Virus record (IMG/VR): IMGVR_UViG_3300043775_000300
Coordinates: 1 to 30,984 of that record
Source of the DNA: a virus
Length of the DNA stretch: 30,984 nucleotides
Strand: one strand, 5' to 3'
In this document: positions 6,829 to 15,461 of the stretch, piece by piece
Layout: the number at the start of each line of letters is the position of its first letter
Position numbering within the stretch: the stretch's first letter is position 1
The notes under the pieces: generated by a model
The model's database searches: none
Seen by the model: the letters and a program-made list of their open reading frames with translations, nothing else
What the model was told of the DNA's origin: nothing
Program-made: the position numbers and the translations under genes

Positions 6829-7581
6829 GTGAATAAAATTAAAATACAACGAAAGAAATGTGGTACTTATTTACCTAAAGAAGATGCAATTAATAAATTA
6901 AAACAATATCTTAAATCACAGAAAACAATATTGATTAAAACCTATACAGAAATAATTTCTTTTAATGAAAATATAAGTTTTGATGATGATTTGGATTTTA
7001 ATGAAATATCAAAATCAGAAATATTAAATAGATATTTTAAATATGTTAAAATGTATGAGGAACTTGAAATGTATGATATTAAAACAATACATAAAGCATC
7101 TTTAAACTCTACAAAAAGAATGTTTCCATTTTACTATTGTAGAAAGTGTGATGATTTATCCAAGTATAATATTTTGTATAATAATATTATTTGTAATAAA
7201 TGCGAACAAAAAAAATATTTAAAGTGGCAAAAAGAAAAGAAAAAAACAAACGATTCTTATAGATTTATTTGCAATACAAGGGCATTAATTCACATAACTA
7301 TAAAAAATCAAGGATATAAAAAAAACACCAAAGCATCTAAAATATTAGGGTGCGATTGGGAAGTTTTCAAGACATATATTGAACGTAAATTCACTGAAGG
7401 TATGTCTTGGACTAATTATGGCAAATGGCATCTTGACCATATATACCCAATAAGTAAAGCCACCTCGTATGAAATGGCTTTAGAATTAAATCACTATACT
7501 AATTTTCAGCCTTTATGGGCATTTGATAATTATAGTAAAAATAATAAGATTGTAGAACATCAAAGAATGCTGCCTTTTTAA
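6829..7581 (+). CDS. HNH homing endonuclease on the antisense strand
   Basis: About 250 residues from the GTG at 6829. An upstream TTG at 6748 overlaps the opposite gene's start and the intervening frame has no convincing start. A zinc-ribbon-like CRKC...CNKC pair lies mid-protein. Near the C-terminus is the HNH core: WHLDHIYPISKATSYEMALE, then LNHYTNFQPLWAFDNYSKNN, with His-Asp-His, the central Asn and the final Asn/Lys in place. The gene is the only one on the plus strand, is markedly AT-rich, and ends with no gap against the Cys-rich gene's stop, so it reads as a mobile endonuclease inserted between two late genes. It has its own likely promoter. Confidence 0.85.
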   Translation: MNKIKIQRKKCGTYLPKEDAINKLKQYLKSQKTILIKTYTEIISFNENISFDDDLDFNEISKSEILNRYFKYVKMYEELEMYDIKTIHKASLNSTKRMFPFYYCRKCDDLSKYNILYNNIICNKCEQKKYLKWQKEKKKTNDSYRFICNTRALIHITIKNQGYKKNTKASKILGCDWEVFKTYIERKFTEGMSWTNYGKWHLDHIYPISKATSYEMALELNHYTNFQPLWAFDNYSKNNKIVEHQRMLPF

Positions 7582-7782
7582 TTATCCGTTCTGACGTACG
7601 ATAGTTCGTGTTCCGCCATTGACTGTTACCGTAACATTTTCAGTTCCTGTAATCGAACCTATGCCTTGTGCCTGTAAACTTCCATCGCAACATTTCTTGG
7701 AGTATTTACCATCTTCACAAAGGCATCCTCTTCTGCTTCCTGCTTTAGGTGAAGAGTAACTTGGTGTTTTAAATTTTGCCAT
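7582..7782 (-). CDS. Small Cys-rich phage protein
   Basis: This 66-residue protein begins MAKFKTPSYSSPKAGSRRGC and then has CLCEDGKYSKKCCDGSLQAQ, with five Cys in about 14 residues, suggesting metal binding or disulfides. The C-terminal part, GSITGTENVTVTVNGGTRTI, is beta-like. I recall this pattern as a recurrent small gene beside the protease in Bacteroidota phages, function unassigned. Its ATG lies within the end of the XkdF-like gene (14-base overlap). Downstream, the HNH gene converges on it with no gap. Confidence 0.6.
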   Translation of the reverse strand: MAKFKTPSYSSPKAGSRRGCLCEDGKYSKKCCDGSLQAQGIGSITGTENVTVTVNGGTRTIVRQNG

Positions 7783-8356
7783 CTTCTAATATTATTTGTT
7801 TGATTTTTTCTAATATGATATCCTCTTCAGACATCTGAGACATTTCTAACTTGTCAGCAAAGTAACCTTCAATTGAGAATCCTTTTACTTTACCTTCCTT
7901 AACGTCTTTCCATACTTCATCATTATTTACCTTCATTGAAATCATCCAAGTTCCTTTTGGTAAACTGAATCCGTATTTTACTGATTTGTCGTGCTTCTCG
8001 GATTCAATAATCCAAGATTCAACTACTGACATTCCTTTCAGTTTTTTGTCGTGTTCATAGGTAGCATTGTTCTGATTTGCGTTCATTAAGAAAAGCTCTG
8101 ATGCTTTGCGTACCGTGTCCTCTGAAAAATAGATATAGTATTCTTCTTTCTTTTCGTTTACTCGGTAGATGTTTTTGTTTGGAATCAAAGCAGCACCCAT
8201 TAAGATACGTTTCTCTTGGTCAATCTCTTTTAACTCTACCTCGTGTTTTGATAGATGAATAAAGTTTTCCTCAATGGCAGGAGAATGTACCACGGACACC
8301 GCGTCAATTCCGCTAAGTGAATCTTTTTCGTCAATTATTAATTCTATAATTTTCAT
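7769..8356 (-). CDS. XkdF-like putative prohead serine protease
   Basis: A 195-residue protein. The N-terminus, IIDEKDSLSGIDAVSVVHSP, leads to a body with RILMGAALIPNKNIYR, a beta-strand YYIYFSEDTVRKA, and the segment EHDKKLKGMSVVESWIIESE. Near residues 140-172 is GTWMISMKVNNDEVWKDVKE followed by GKVKGFSIEGYF. This series is characteristic of the XkdF family, proposed phage serine proteases related to prohead proteases; His in EHDKK and Ser in VVESW or GFSIE are candidate active-site residues. Its place between tape measure and scaffold/capsid genes fits head maturation. Confidence 0.75.
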   Translation of the reverse strand: MKIIELIIDEKDSLSGIDAVSVVHSPAIEENFIHLSKHEVELKEIDQEKRILMGAALIPNKNIYRVNEKKEEYYIYFSEDTVRKASELFLMNANQNNATYEHDKKLKGMSVVESWIIESEKHDKSVKYGFSLPKGTWMISMKVNNDEVWKDVKEGKVKGFSIEGYFADKLEMSQMSEEDIILEKIKQIILEDGKI

Positions 8357-8370
8357 AATATAAAAACGAT

Positions 8371-10536
8371 TTATTGTACTAATGTTGCATTTTCAATTCT
8401 GTTTCGGTCTAAGCTCTGAGCAGATGTAACTTCACCTGACACTACATAAGCCCTACTTGGTTGTTGTTGTAGTTGTGCTAATTGGTTGATTCCAGAATTA
8501 CCTACAACGTTAAAGGATGGTGACATCACAGAACCTGCTGCTCCTGTTTCTCCTCCTGTAGATGATGGCACAGTATTACTTCCTCCATCATATTTTGCTT
8601 TATTGATAGTTGCGATTTGCAATGCTCCCATAGCACCTGCCGCAATACCGAATGGAATACCTGTTGGAATACCTCCACCATTACGAACCGAGTTAACTAC
8701 GTTTGATGCAGTATCAATTATCGTTTGTACAATTCTGAGTTTCTTATCACGGTCAAACATTTTGCGTTTGATTGCATCCTCTTCCTTGCTGCCTTTCTCA
8801 ACATTCTTTAAGCGTTCGTTATCTTGAGCATTCAATAAGCCATTAAGTGAACCCATTGCCTGAGTAAATGTTTGAGCATATTTGAAAATCAAATCAACTT
8901 TTTCTTTCTGAGTTGCCTGTGCTTTTTCAAGTTGTTTTTTTTCAATTGCATCAATCTCATCTGCTTTTGCTTGTTCGATGATTGCTAATTGTTCTGCATT
9001 TCCTTCTGCTAATGTTTCAAGAGTAAAGTATTTTTGGCGTACTAATTCAAGTTGATACTCCTCCTCTGTCATTGATTTCTTCAGCCTGTTTTGGAAGTTC
9101 TGTTCATCAATTTCAAGTATCTTATCCTCCATCTCTTGGATAGATGCCAATCTTAATTTCTCTGCTTCTTTGTTTGCTTCAGCAAGTTTATCTGCTGCAA
9201 TCTTTGCATACTTATCTCTGATTGCATTAATCTCTTCCTGATGAGCAATTAGTAAGTCTTTGTCACTTTGATTTGCTGCATCTGCTTGTGCATAAAGTGC
9301 TTCATACTTATTATCTAAATCTTGTAATTCTTTTTCTTGAGCATCCGTTATTTTGGATTGACGTTCTTTTTCTTTGGAATCTAAATAAGCAATTAAATCT
9401 TCATTATACTTTTTGTTTAATTCCTTAATAATTGATTTATTATCTTTTGTTTCTTGAACTGCTTTATCGTGAGCATCCTGCTGTTGCTCTTTTATCTTAT
9501 CATTCTTTTCTTTCTCTGCCTCTAATTCTTTTTTCTTAGCATCAGTTATTTCTTGTTGAATCTCAACTTGATTTTGATGGATTACATTTCTCTTATTTTG
9601 ATATGCTGCTTTTAAGTCAGCGTATTCTTCCTTAAGTGCCTCTCGTGTTTTGGTAACTAATTCTCTTTGTTTTTCAATTACCTCATCACTCATACCTGCC
9701 ATCTTATATGATTCAAGTATGTTTCGTTGCTTTTCGTAAGTATTTCGTGCAGTTGCAACAGATGCTTCCTCCAATGCAATCTGTTCATCAGCGTGTTTTA
9801 AAGCTAACTTCCTTAATGCCTCAGCACTTGCACCTGCTGCCTTAGCCATGTTATACTCATGACCATTCTTTTCCTTTAATGCATCGCCTGCTTTATCTGC
9901 TGATGCCTTTTGTCTATTTAGTGCATCCGTGTTTTTCTTGATAGATGCCGCTGCTTCCTCATTAGCCTCAGACGATTCCATTAACCATGAAATCAATTTA
10001 TATCCAACTGCCACAACTGCGATAATAGCAGCAGCAATTGCAACCAAAGGATTTGCGTTCATTGCAGTATTCCACAACCATTGCAACGCAGTAGATATCT
10101 TTTGAATTAGAGTAAAGGATTTGACCTGTGTAATCAAAGTTTTAAATGAATCAACAGATTCCATCACTCCCTGAACTCCTTGTGCCATCGCCATTGCTGA
10201 CTGTACCTTCAACAATGCTTTTTCAACATCTGCTGATTCTGTACCAAACAATCCCATCGCACCCTGTACTGCTTGGAATCCATCCATAGCACCGCCTAAG
10301 GATTTAGTTAACGCACCAAACTTGGCATCAGGATTAAATGCATCAGTTAAGTCCTTTGCGTCTCCAATAGCATCTTTTAATTTCGCTGCTTTCTTTGCTG
10401 CCTCAGTAGCTTCCTTTGATGTAGCACCAAACTTATCTGCCATTGCAGCTACTTCCGCCTGTGCTTCCCTTAATTGGCTTCGTAAACTACCTAAATTACT
10501 CTGTATGTCTAACTCAATCGTCTTTTTCTCAGCCAT
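8371..10536 (-). CDS. Tail tape measure protein
   Basis: This 721-residue protein has a long helical N-terminus (SLRSQLREAQAEVAAMADKF), a hydrophobic transmembrane-like block (PLVAIAAAIIAVVAVGYKLI, about residues 160-182), then several hundred residues of charged coiled coil rich in Lys, Glu and Gln (KDNKSIIKELNKKYNEDLIA and similar). The Gly/Ser/Thr-rich C-terminus includes a small hydrophobic stretch, GIPFGIAAGAMGALQIAT. This is the standard make-up of a tape measure, which sets tail length and takes part in DNA delivery; at about 0.15 nm per residue the tail would be roughly 100 nm. Its ATG overlaps the 53-codon gene upstream. Confidence 0.88.
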   Translation of the reverse strand: MAEKKTIELDIQSNLGSLRSQLREAQAEVAAMADKFGATSKEATEAAKKAAKLKDAIGDAKDLTDAFNPDAKFGALTKSLGGAMDGFQAVQGAMGLFGTESADVEKALLKVQSAMAMAQGVQGVMESVDSFKTLITQVKSFTLIQKISTALQWLWNTAMNANPLVAIAAAIIAVVAVGYKLISWLMESSEANEEAAASIKKNTDALNRQKASADKAGDALKEKNGHEYNMAKAAGASAEALRKLALKHADEQIALEEASVATARNTYEKQRNILESYKMAGMSDEVIEKQRELVTKTREALKEEYADLKAAYQNKRNVIHQNQVEIQQEITDAKKKELEAEKEKNDKIKEQQQDAHDKAVQETKDNKSIIKELNKKYNEDLIAYLDSKEKERQSKITDAQEKELQDLDNKYEALYAQADAANQSDKDLLIAHQEEINAIRDKYAKIAADKLAEANKEAEKLRLASIQEMEDKILEIDEQNFQNRLKKSMTEEEYQLELVRQKYFTLETLAEGNAEQLAIIEQAKADEIDAIEKKQLEKAQATQKEKVDLIFKYAQTFTQAMGSLNGLLNAQDNERLKNVEKGSKEEDAIKRKMFDRDKKLRIVQTIIDTASNVVNSVRNGGGIPTGIPFGIAAGAMGALQIATINKAKYDGGSNTVPSSTGGETGAAGSVMSPSFNVVGNSGINQLAQLQQQPSRAYVVSGEVTSAQSLDRNRIENATLVQ

Positions 10537-10690
10537 TTTTTCGTTTGTTTAGTGCTATTTTTCTTCTTTCTTGACGTGTCATTTTTCTAAAGGATGTTGT
10601 GTAAGCGTATTTTCCTTTTGCGATGTCTATGTTTTCCGAGATTCCGTAGAAATTATCTACTGATAGCATTGAGATTATGTTCTTTATCAT
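10529..10690 (-). CDS. 53-residue basic protein between tail genes
   Basis: The frame opens with MIKNIISMLSVDNFYGISEN and ends in a very basic tail, MTRQERRKIALNKRKNG. The ATG (10690-10688) shares ATGA with the stop of the large tail gene, and its TGA lies within the second and third codons of the tape measure gene (8-base overlap). Coupling on both sides is strong evidence that it is real. The position just before tape measure is where phages often keep tail-assembly factors, but nothing in the sequence proves that role. Confidence 0.6.
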   Translation of the reverse strand: MIKNIISMLSVDNFYGISENIDIAKGKYAYTTSFRKMTRQERRKIALNKRKNG

Positions 10691-12957
10691 TTCTGTATAA
10701 TATTAATATTGGTTAATTCCGTGATTCCTGTGTTCAGTGTGTAGGTAACATCCACTGGGTAGACTGTTCCTGCTGTATTTGGAGGTAAAGTGATGTCAAC
10801 ATACTGAGGAGCATCGATTGTTGTAGGTGCAATTAATATGTCAGGTACAGTTGTGCTTACCTCTGCACTGATTGCTCCGTTAACAAAGTCAATCGGAACT
10901 GCAATTGTACCTCCATCAACTCCAACATATGGTTGATAAGTAGAATTTACCATCGGTCTGAAGTCTAATATTAATTCAAAGTTTACTTCGCCTGTTGTTA
11001 GGTTGGATTGCATTGAGTTAATGATGTATCTTTTATCTCTAATGATTAATCTATCGTTTAATTGTAAACCAGTAAGCAAGCTAATAGGCAACATCGTTTT
11101 TACCTTCACAATTCTTTGCTTCAGATTGTATAAGTTATACAAATAACTAAAATAATAAGTCCCAAATAACGTTTGTTGTACAGGCACATTTAACATCGTT
11201 GAAATGTCAGGAGCAAAGTTTAACGTGTAGTCAGTTAAGTTCGTGTATAAGTCTTGCCCAAATGGCGTGTAATTTAAAATAAGACCTGTTGAACTGCCAT
11301 CATTAAAATGGAAAGAAACATCTTTGTTATCGTATTGATACAATAAAACAGGTTTAGGAATGTATGGTGCAAACTCATTGTTTAGTGAGTATCCTACTTG
11401 TAAGTCGGTACCTGTAAATTTGTTTTGCAATAGATTCTCAAAAGGAACTTGTAAAGTAAACTCATCACCATCATAATTGTACTGATATGATGTATCTCCA
11501 TAGTTACGATTGAAGAGCTGAGTAAATTGCTTATTTAGAAAACAGTCAGATTGCTGATATTGCATTGAAATCTTTTTATAGAGTTTCATTCTATCAATGT
11601 CAATAGTATCTACGTCCGTGTATTCAGAGATATCAACAATAGCACCTTGGGAATACCAATCATCTAAAGGTTCTACCTGGAAGTTGTTTTCCGTGATTCC
11701 GTAGCAAGTCATATTGAACATCTTTAAAATACCTCCAAAGAAATCACTAACTTTCATTGATGGTGCTAATGCAGATAAATCAATATTAGGTACCATTACA
11801 TTATTTGCACAGGTAGCATTACAAGTAGCAATTGGAACAAAGAATCCTGTTAGAACTGCACTGATTGTGTAACTAACTGAAACGCTAACAGTAACTGCTG
11901 TGTGTGTTCTAATTTTAAATTGGTATATTGAATCTAAACCTACAACATTTGGAATGGAGATAGTAGTTAATAAACCTGCTGCACTAAAAGGTAAGCTCTG
12001 AATAAAGTTTCCATTTTGATACACATCTATTGTAGCTCCTGTTGGTGATGAGATTGAATTGACGTTAATACTGATGTCGTGTGAACCATTGTATAAACCT
12101 GCTAATTCTTGAATGTGTAGAGTATCGTTTGTTAAATCAAATGAATTACTTGCTTCATTCCCTGAAGTAGAAAGACTTGTAAAATTAATTAGTTGTGGTT
12201 CTGAATAGAATACAAACTCATTCTTGTTTTTGTACCATAGGAACAATTTACTAAATCGTTCATTGCTTAGGAAGTTACCTGAAAATGTAATTCCGTATTT
12301 TGTTTGAATCGCATCAAATATTCTTTGCACTCTTAATGCAGGAAATAACTCTTGATAGTGCATATGACCTGATGTGTGATGAAGGTCATGTGAAGAGTTA
12401 GTTGGAATAGTATAATATGCAGGTGAAATTGTTGTTGGTGCTTGACCTGAATAAGTCCATACACGATTTGAAGTAATTAAAGGATACTTAACATCATATG
12501 TATTAGCGTTATCTTCAATGCGATTCTTAACTTCCGTTCCTGTGTATTCGTGATTGTAAGGTATGTAATCTAAATCAGAAAGTAAATCTTCCCCAAAGTA
12601 ATCTAACAAGGTTCTGCCTTCACCATAGAATGTTAACGTGTAACTTTCCGCTTTTCCATCCTTTAGTTTGCTTCCCTCAATCTGAATCTTTCCACGTCTG
12701 AAGAAAGTTAAATCAATTTCAATGAATGCATTTCGTCTGATGTTGTGGTCAATAGTTGCATTTACATCTGTCTGATAAAAGTGCTGAAAGATTTGGTTAT
12801 TAAGTTCTGAAGCAGGTACGGTAAAACTCTGAGAAAAGTCCGTGTACGTTTTGGAGATATCTGCAATGTTCTGCTGAGTAGAGTTTACCTGAATCTGCTC
12901 ATCGTTAAACAGTTCGATTCTTTGCCCTTCAATATATACTTGTACTTTCCTATTCAT
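10687..12957 (-). CDS. Large tail/baseplate-like protein
   Basis: This 756-residue, largely beta-structured protein has the N-terminus RKVQVYIEGQRIELFNDEQI, then a segment SQSFTVPASELNNQIFQHFY and FIEIDLTFFRRGKIQIEGSK. Later parts include a domain ending GGILKMFNMTCYGITENNFQ, a receptor-binding-like middle, and a C-terminal Ig-like stretch of Val/Thr/Pro. I recall this N-terminal layout from distal-tail proteins of Bacteroidota phages. It overlaps the preceding 348-residue gene (TAATG) and the following 53-codon gene (ATGA), all upstream of tape measure. A hub or tail-tip role is inferred. Confidence 0.65.
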   Translation of the reverse strand: MNRKVQVYIEGQRIELFNDEQIQVNSTQQNIADISKTYTDFSQSFTVPASELNNQIFQHFYQTDVNATIDHNIRRNAFIEIDLTFFRRGKIQIEGSKLKDGKAESYTLTFYGEGRTLLDYFGEDLLSDLDYIPYNHEYTGTEVKNRIEDNANTYDVKYPLITSNRVWTYSGQAPTTISPAYYTIPTNSSHDLHHTSGHMHYQELFPALRVQRIFDAIQTKYGITFSGNFLSNERFSKLFLWYKNKNEFVFYSEPQLINFTSLSTSGNEASNSFDLTNDTLHIQELAGLYNGSHDISINVNSISSPTGATIDVYQNGNFIQSLPFSAAGLLTTISIPNVVGLDSIYQFKIRTHTAVTVSVSVSYTISAVLTGFFVPIATCNATCANNVMVPNIDLSALAPSMKVSDFFGGILKMFNMTCYGITENNFQVEPLDDWYSQGAIVDISEYTDVDTIDIDRMKLYKKISMQYQQSDCFLNKQFTQLFNRNYGDTSYQYNYDGDEFTLQVPFENLLQNKFTGTDLQVGYSLNNEFAPYIPKPVLLYQYDNKDVSFHFNDGSSTGLILNYTPFGQDLYTNLTDYTLNFAPDISTMLNVPVQQTLFGTYYFSYLYNLYNLKQRIVKVKTMLPISLLTGLQLNDRLIIRDKRYIINSMQSNLTTGEVNFELILDFRPMVNSTYQPYVGVDGGTIAVPIDFVNGAISAEVSTTVPDILIAPTTIDAPQYVDITLPPNTAGTVYPVDVTYTLNTGITELTNINIIQK

Positions 12958-14003
12958 TAGACAACAGAGTTAATTAAGTCGTAAGCGTATTCAAATTCCA
13001 ATTGATAGTTTATCATATGGTTGTTGATGCTTTTGAATAGTTCAGTTGATTTCGTGTTTATCTTGACAGGGGATTTATCTAATAAGATTCTTTCGCTTGC
13101 CATTAGTTGTTTAATCGTTTCTGAGAACGTTTCATCTACCCAGTCAGTGTTCACCTTGATTTGTTGTTTAAGGTTCGTGTTGAACATTTTTCTTTGTCCT
13201 TCCTGTATTGAATAGTTCGGATAGGTAGATTGCATTAAATTGTACTCCGTGTTTTCCATTGATATTGCTGTGCTTGATGCTTTGTAAAACCATTCAGTTT
13301 GCCAAGCTCCAAAACGATTTACAAAATCACATCTAACAGGTGTGTACTTGCACTCCTCTTTAGGTCTGAAAGTCGCACTCCAAATCACGCCACTTCCATT
13401 TGATATCTCTACTAAGTTACCATCATTCAAATATGTTGGATATACCTTTGCCCAATCATTAACGTTTGACGTGTTCAAAGTAGAGAACTGAGTTGCACCT
13501 GTGCTTAAGTTTGTGTATGTAATTGAGTGACCAAATGCACCTTCAATTGTAATGTGTCCTGTGTTACCTGAACCATCCAAATAATATGTTGAATCAACAG
13601 GCGATAAATGAACGTAACCTAAATCAGCATTGTATCCATCAGTGTAATATCCGAAACCATCGAATGCCCTGCGTGTCTGAGTTAATCCAACTTGAATAAA
13701 GATTGTGCTTACTTTCTTGTAAATCTTTAAACCTACCCAGCACCATTGAGCAGCAGGAGTTACAGGATTCCCTGTTGTAACTGATTGCAATTGATTGTGG
13801 TCAATGTACTCTTTTATGTATGGAGAAATGTCATAGTAAGTTGCAGGTGCATTTGATGAAGGTATCTTCTTGCTTAATGTATAAGCAGGTGAAGCAGGCA
13901 TTGGAGTAGTGTTACCATTCCAAAGAAAGATTTCAATTTTCGTTTCAATCTGAGCAGTCTCATTGATTGTTACGATGTAAGGTGAGCGTGCAAAAATTGC
14001 CAT
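12957..14003 (-). CDS. Tail structural protein (putative distal tail)
   Basis: A 348-residue protein with a beta-rich start, MAIFARSPYIVTINETAQIE, which I associate with a Bacteroidota phage structural family. Segments such as YYDISPYIKEYIDHNQLQSV, TRRAFDGFGYYTDGYNADLG and EECKYTPVRCDFVNRFGAWQ, with two Cys near CKYTPVRC, are followed by a helical C-terminus ending NYQLEFEYAYDLINSVV. No enzyme motif is seen. It lies one base from the gp10-like gene and overlaps the large tail gene, so it belongs to the tail block. Exact position in the virion is unknown. Confidence 0.6.
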   Translation of the reverse strand: MAIFARSPYIVTINETAQIETKIEIFLWNGNTTPMPASPAYTLSKKIPSSNAPATYYDISPYIKEYIDHNQLQSVTTGNPVTPAAQWCWVGLKIYKKVSTIFIQVGLTQTRRAFDGFGYYTDGYNADLGYVHLSPVDSTYYLDGSGNTGHITIEGAFGHSITYTNLSTGATQFSTLNTSNVNDWAKVYPTYLNDGNLVEISNGSGVIWSATFRPKEECKYTPVRCDFVNRFGAWQTEWFYKASSTAISMENTEYNLMQSTYPNYSIQEGQRKMFNTNLKQQIKVNTDWVDETFSETIKQLMASERILLDKSPVKINTKSTELFKSINNHMINYQLEFEYAYDLINSVV

Positions 14004-14510
14004 TTATTTTTGTGTTAAGTATATTGATTCGTCAAATAATTTTACTGCATCTAATCCAAATGCTTCAACCAAAGTATCAGGTAATTTCTTAAATGCTTTT
14101 TCAAATGGTTTAGTAAAGAATAAACTCGGTTTAATTCCGTTCATATAAACGCCACGTGCAATCATAAACTGAAGTGATTTCCTTGATGCAAACTTTCCTT
14201 TATTTCTTGGAGCAATTCCTTTTCTTACAATCCATTTATCAAATGCTCTTGGAGGAGGCATCTTATCTTTGTAGGTAAACTCAGTGTTGTACTTTTTTCT
14301 TTTACCTGAAACTCCTTTATCCTGAAAGATACCGTAATCTTCCATTGAGAACTCCATCTCAAAAGAGTTTTCGTTTGCCTGTACTCTGCCCTCAATTGAA
14401 TCAATAAGTTTCCCCCCATCCTTTCCAAGTCGTCTCAGGTTTTCCTTAGCTTCTTCAATTACTTGGTCACGGAATTTTTCTAATTCTATTTGAAGTTCTG
14501 ATTTGGTCAT
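14004..14510 (-). CDS. HK97 gp10-like neck / head-tail joining protein
   Basis: The 168 residues start with a helix (TKSELQIELEKFRDQVIEEA), followed by GKLIDSIEGRVQANENSFEM with alternating strands and FSMEDYGIFQDKGVSGKRKK. The helix-then-beta layout, with a 'YGIFQDKGV' turn and a late RPxxFFTKPFEKAF-like segment (SLFFTKPFEKAFKKL), is that of the HK97 gp10 / neck-protein group. These proteins link the head connector to the tail. The ATG shares ATGA with the upstream 75-codon gene. The family call is from pattern. Confidence 0.6.
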   Translation of the reverse strand: MTKSELQIELEKFRDQVIEEAKENLRRLGKDGGKLIDSIEGRVQANENSFEMEFSMEDYGIFQDKGVSGKRKKYNTEFTYKDKMPPPRAFDKWIVRKGIAPRNKGKFASRKSLQFMIARGVYMNGIKPSLFFTKPFEKAFKKLPDTLVEAFGLDAVKLFDESIYLTQK

Positions 14511-14734
14511 TCCACTACTAAATAAGTTGGTTCGGTTGGTTCAGGAGCTTGACTAATAGAACCCCAAGATGAAGCATATTTTTTATCTACAATAACATAA
14601 GATGAATTCGTCCACGTGTACAATTTACCTGTATTAATTGCAACGTACAAAATAGAGCTATCACCCCTCTGAGGAAATGAAGCAAGGTTATTATATCTTG
14701 CGTGTTTTTGTGGTAGGTTAATATTAAAAGCCAT
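14507..14734 (-). CDS. Small tail-associated protein
   Basis: A 75-residue protein with FPQRGDSSILYVAINTGKLY followed by TWTNSSYVIVDKKY. This 'FPxxG...LYV...TGKLYTW...Y' element is a short beta module that recurs in phage fibre and tail-tip proteins. It lies between the 151-residue tail gene (shared base) and the gp10-like gene (ATGA overlap). A tail-tip or fibre-attachment role is an inference; no catalytic motif is visible. Confidence 0.58.
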   Translation of the reverse strand: MAFNINLPQKHARYNNLASFPQRGDSSILYVAINTGKLYTWTNSSYVIVDKKYASSWGSISQAPEPTEPTYLVVE

Positions 14735-15189
14735 TAGCAGATAGTCATATCGTTTGGTACTGTGATATCAAATGTCATTGTCCATCCTGCAAGATAGTTC
14801 TCAAATCTTTCAGTGAATGGTTCTAAGTTTGGTTGCCCTTCAATCACAAACAAATCATCCCATAAATTACCGTGCATCATTTGCTGATAAGCACGATTTA
14901 AAACAGAGTGCTGAGTGTTTAGTACATCCAACTCATTGTTGTTCTCTTGGAATGTATCAGTTACCTCAGCTTTGGAAATGTCTACAATATCCATCGCAAG
15001 AATAGATACGTTGAATGTTTGTGTGTTTGGAGTAAGCGTTGAACTGTTGACCATTATATGAGTTAATGGAAAGATAGTCTGCTTATTCAAGTCTACCTGA
15101 AAGATGTCACCTTGAGTAACCGTGTTCACGATAGGGTCACCATCAAAGTGTCCTTTTAGTTTGTCTAAAATTGTGTAGTATCCTGTCAT
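14734..15189 (-). CDS. Tail completion/terminator-like protein (putative)
   Basis: A 151-residue protein beginning MTGYYTILDKLKGHFDGDPI, with VTQGDIFQVDLNKQTIFPLT, a central VSILAMDIVDI strand and a C-terminal AGWTMTFDITVPNDMTIC. A helix, then mixed strands, then a strand ending in 'W-x-M-x-F-x-I-x-V' is what I recall from small tail-completion proteins in Bacteroidota phages. Its ATG shares ATGA with the stop of the -1 frame of the upstream gene, not with the zero-frame stop. It precedes the fibre-module and gp10-like genes. Confidence 0.55.
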   Translation of the reverse strand: MTGYYTILDKLKGHFDGDPIVNTVTQGDIFQVDLNKQTIFPLTHIMVNSSTLTPNTQTFNVSILAMDIVDISKAEVTDTFQENNNELDVLNTQHSVLNRAYQQMMHGNLWDDLFVIEGQPNLEPFTERFENYLAGWTMTFDITVPNDMTIC

Positions 15190-15461
15190 CGTTTTAAATT
15201 ACGGTTAAATTGTCTGTGTTCGATTTCGTTTTTTTGTTTTTCGAAAACGAGATAGGTGAGACATTTAGTAAGTCTGAGTTCGGTAACTTCGTCAAATCTG
15301 GTAATGTCTCCCTTAGCAAGTCCATATATTGATTGATACCATCCCCATCGCTTGGCAAATTGAGTTGTTTCTGAAAAGTCATTTGCAATTCCTTGTTCTT
15401 CTCCATCTCCTTCTCCAAATAATTCAGGGTAGCCTGCAATAACTCGTTTCCTAAACTCCAA
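15186..15461 (-). CDS. -1 frame extension of tail-chaperone-like gene (frameshift product)
   Basis: An open -1 frame of 91 codons lying inside the 255-residue gene. Its upstream stop (TAG at 15473-15471) sits just before the T9 run, so the frame is open exactly from the slippery site onward. The translation looks like a genuine protein: EFRKRVIAGYPELFGEGDGE, then a Trp/Tyr-rich motif KRWGWYQSIYGLAKGDITRF and CLTYLVFEKQKNEIEHRQ. I recall similar 'GWYQSIY-LAxGDITxF' proteins in Bacteroidota phages. The stop shares ATGA with the next tail gene. It has no convincing start of its own, so entry by -1 slippage (product about 258 residues) is the favoured reading. Confidence 0.72.
   Translation of the reverse strand: MEFRKRVIAGYPELFGEGDGEEQGIANDFSETTQFAKRWGWYQSIYGLAKGDITRFDEVTELRLTKCLTYLVFEKQKNEIEHRQFNRNLKR

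Noticed and set aside
14225-14428. 67-codon minus-strand frame inside the gp10-like gene
   Set aside because: It is an out-of-frame shadow with no coupling to neighbours and a less protein-like composition.
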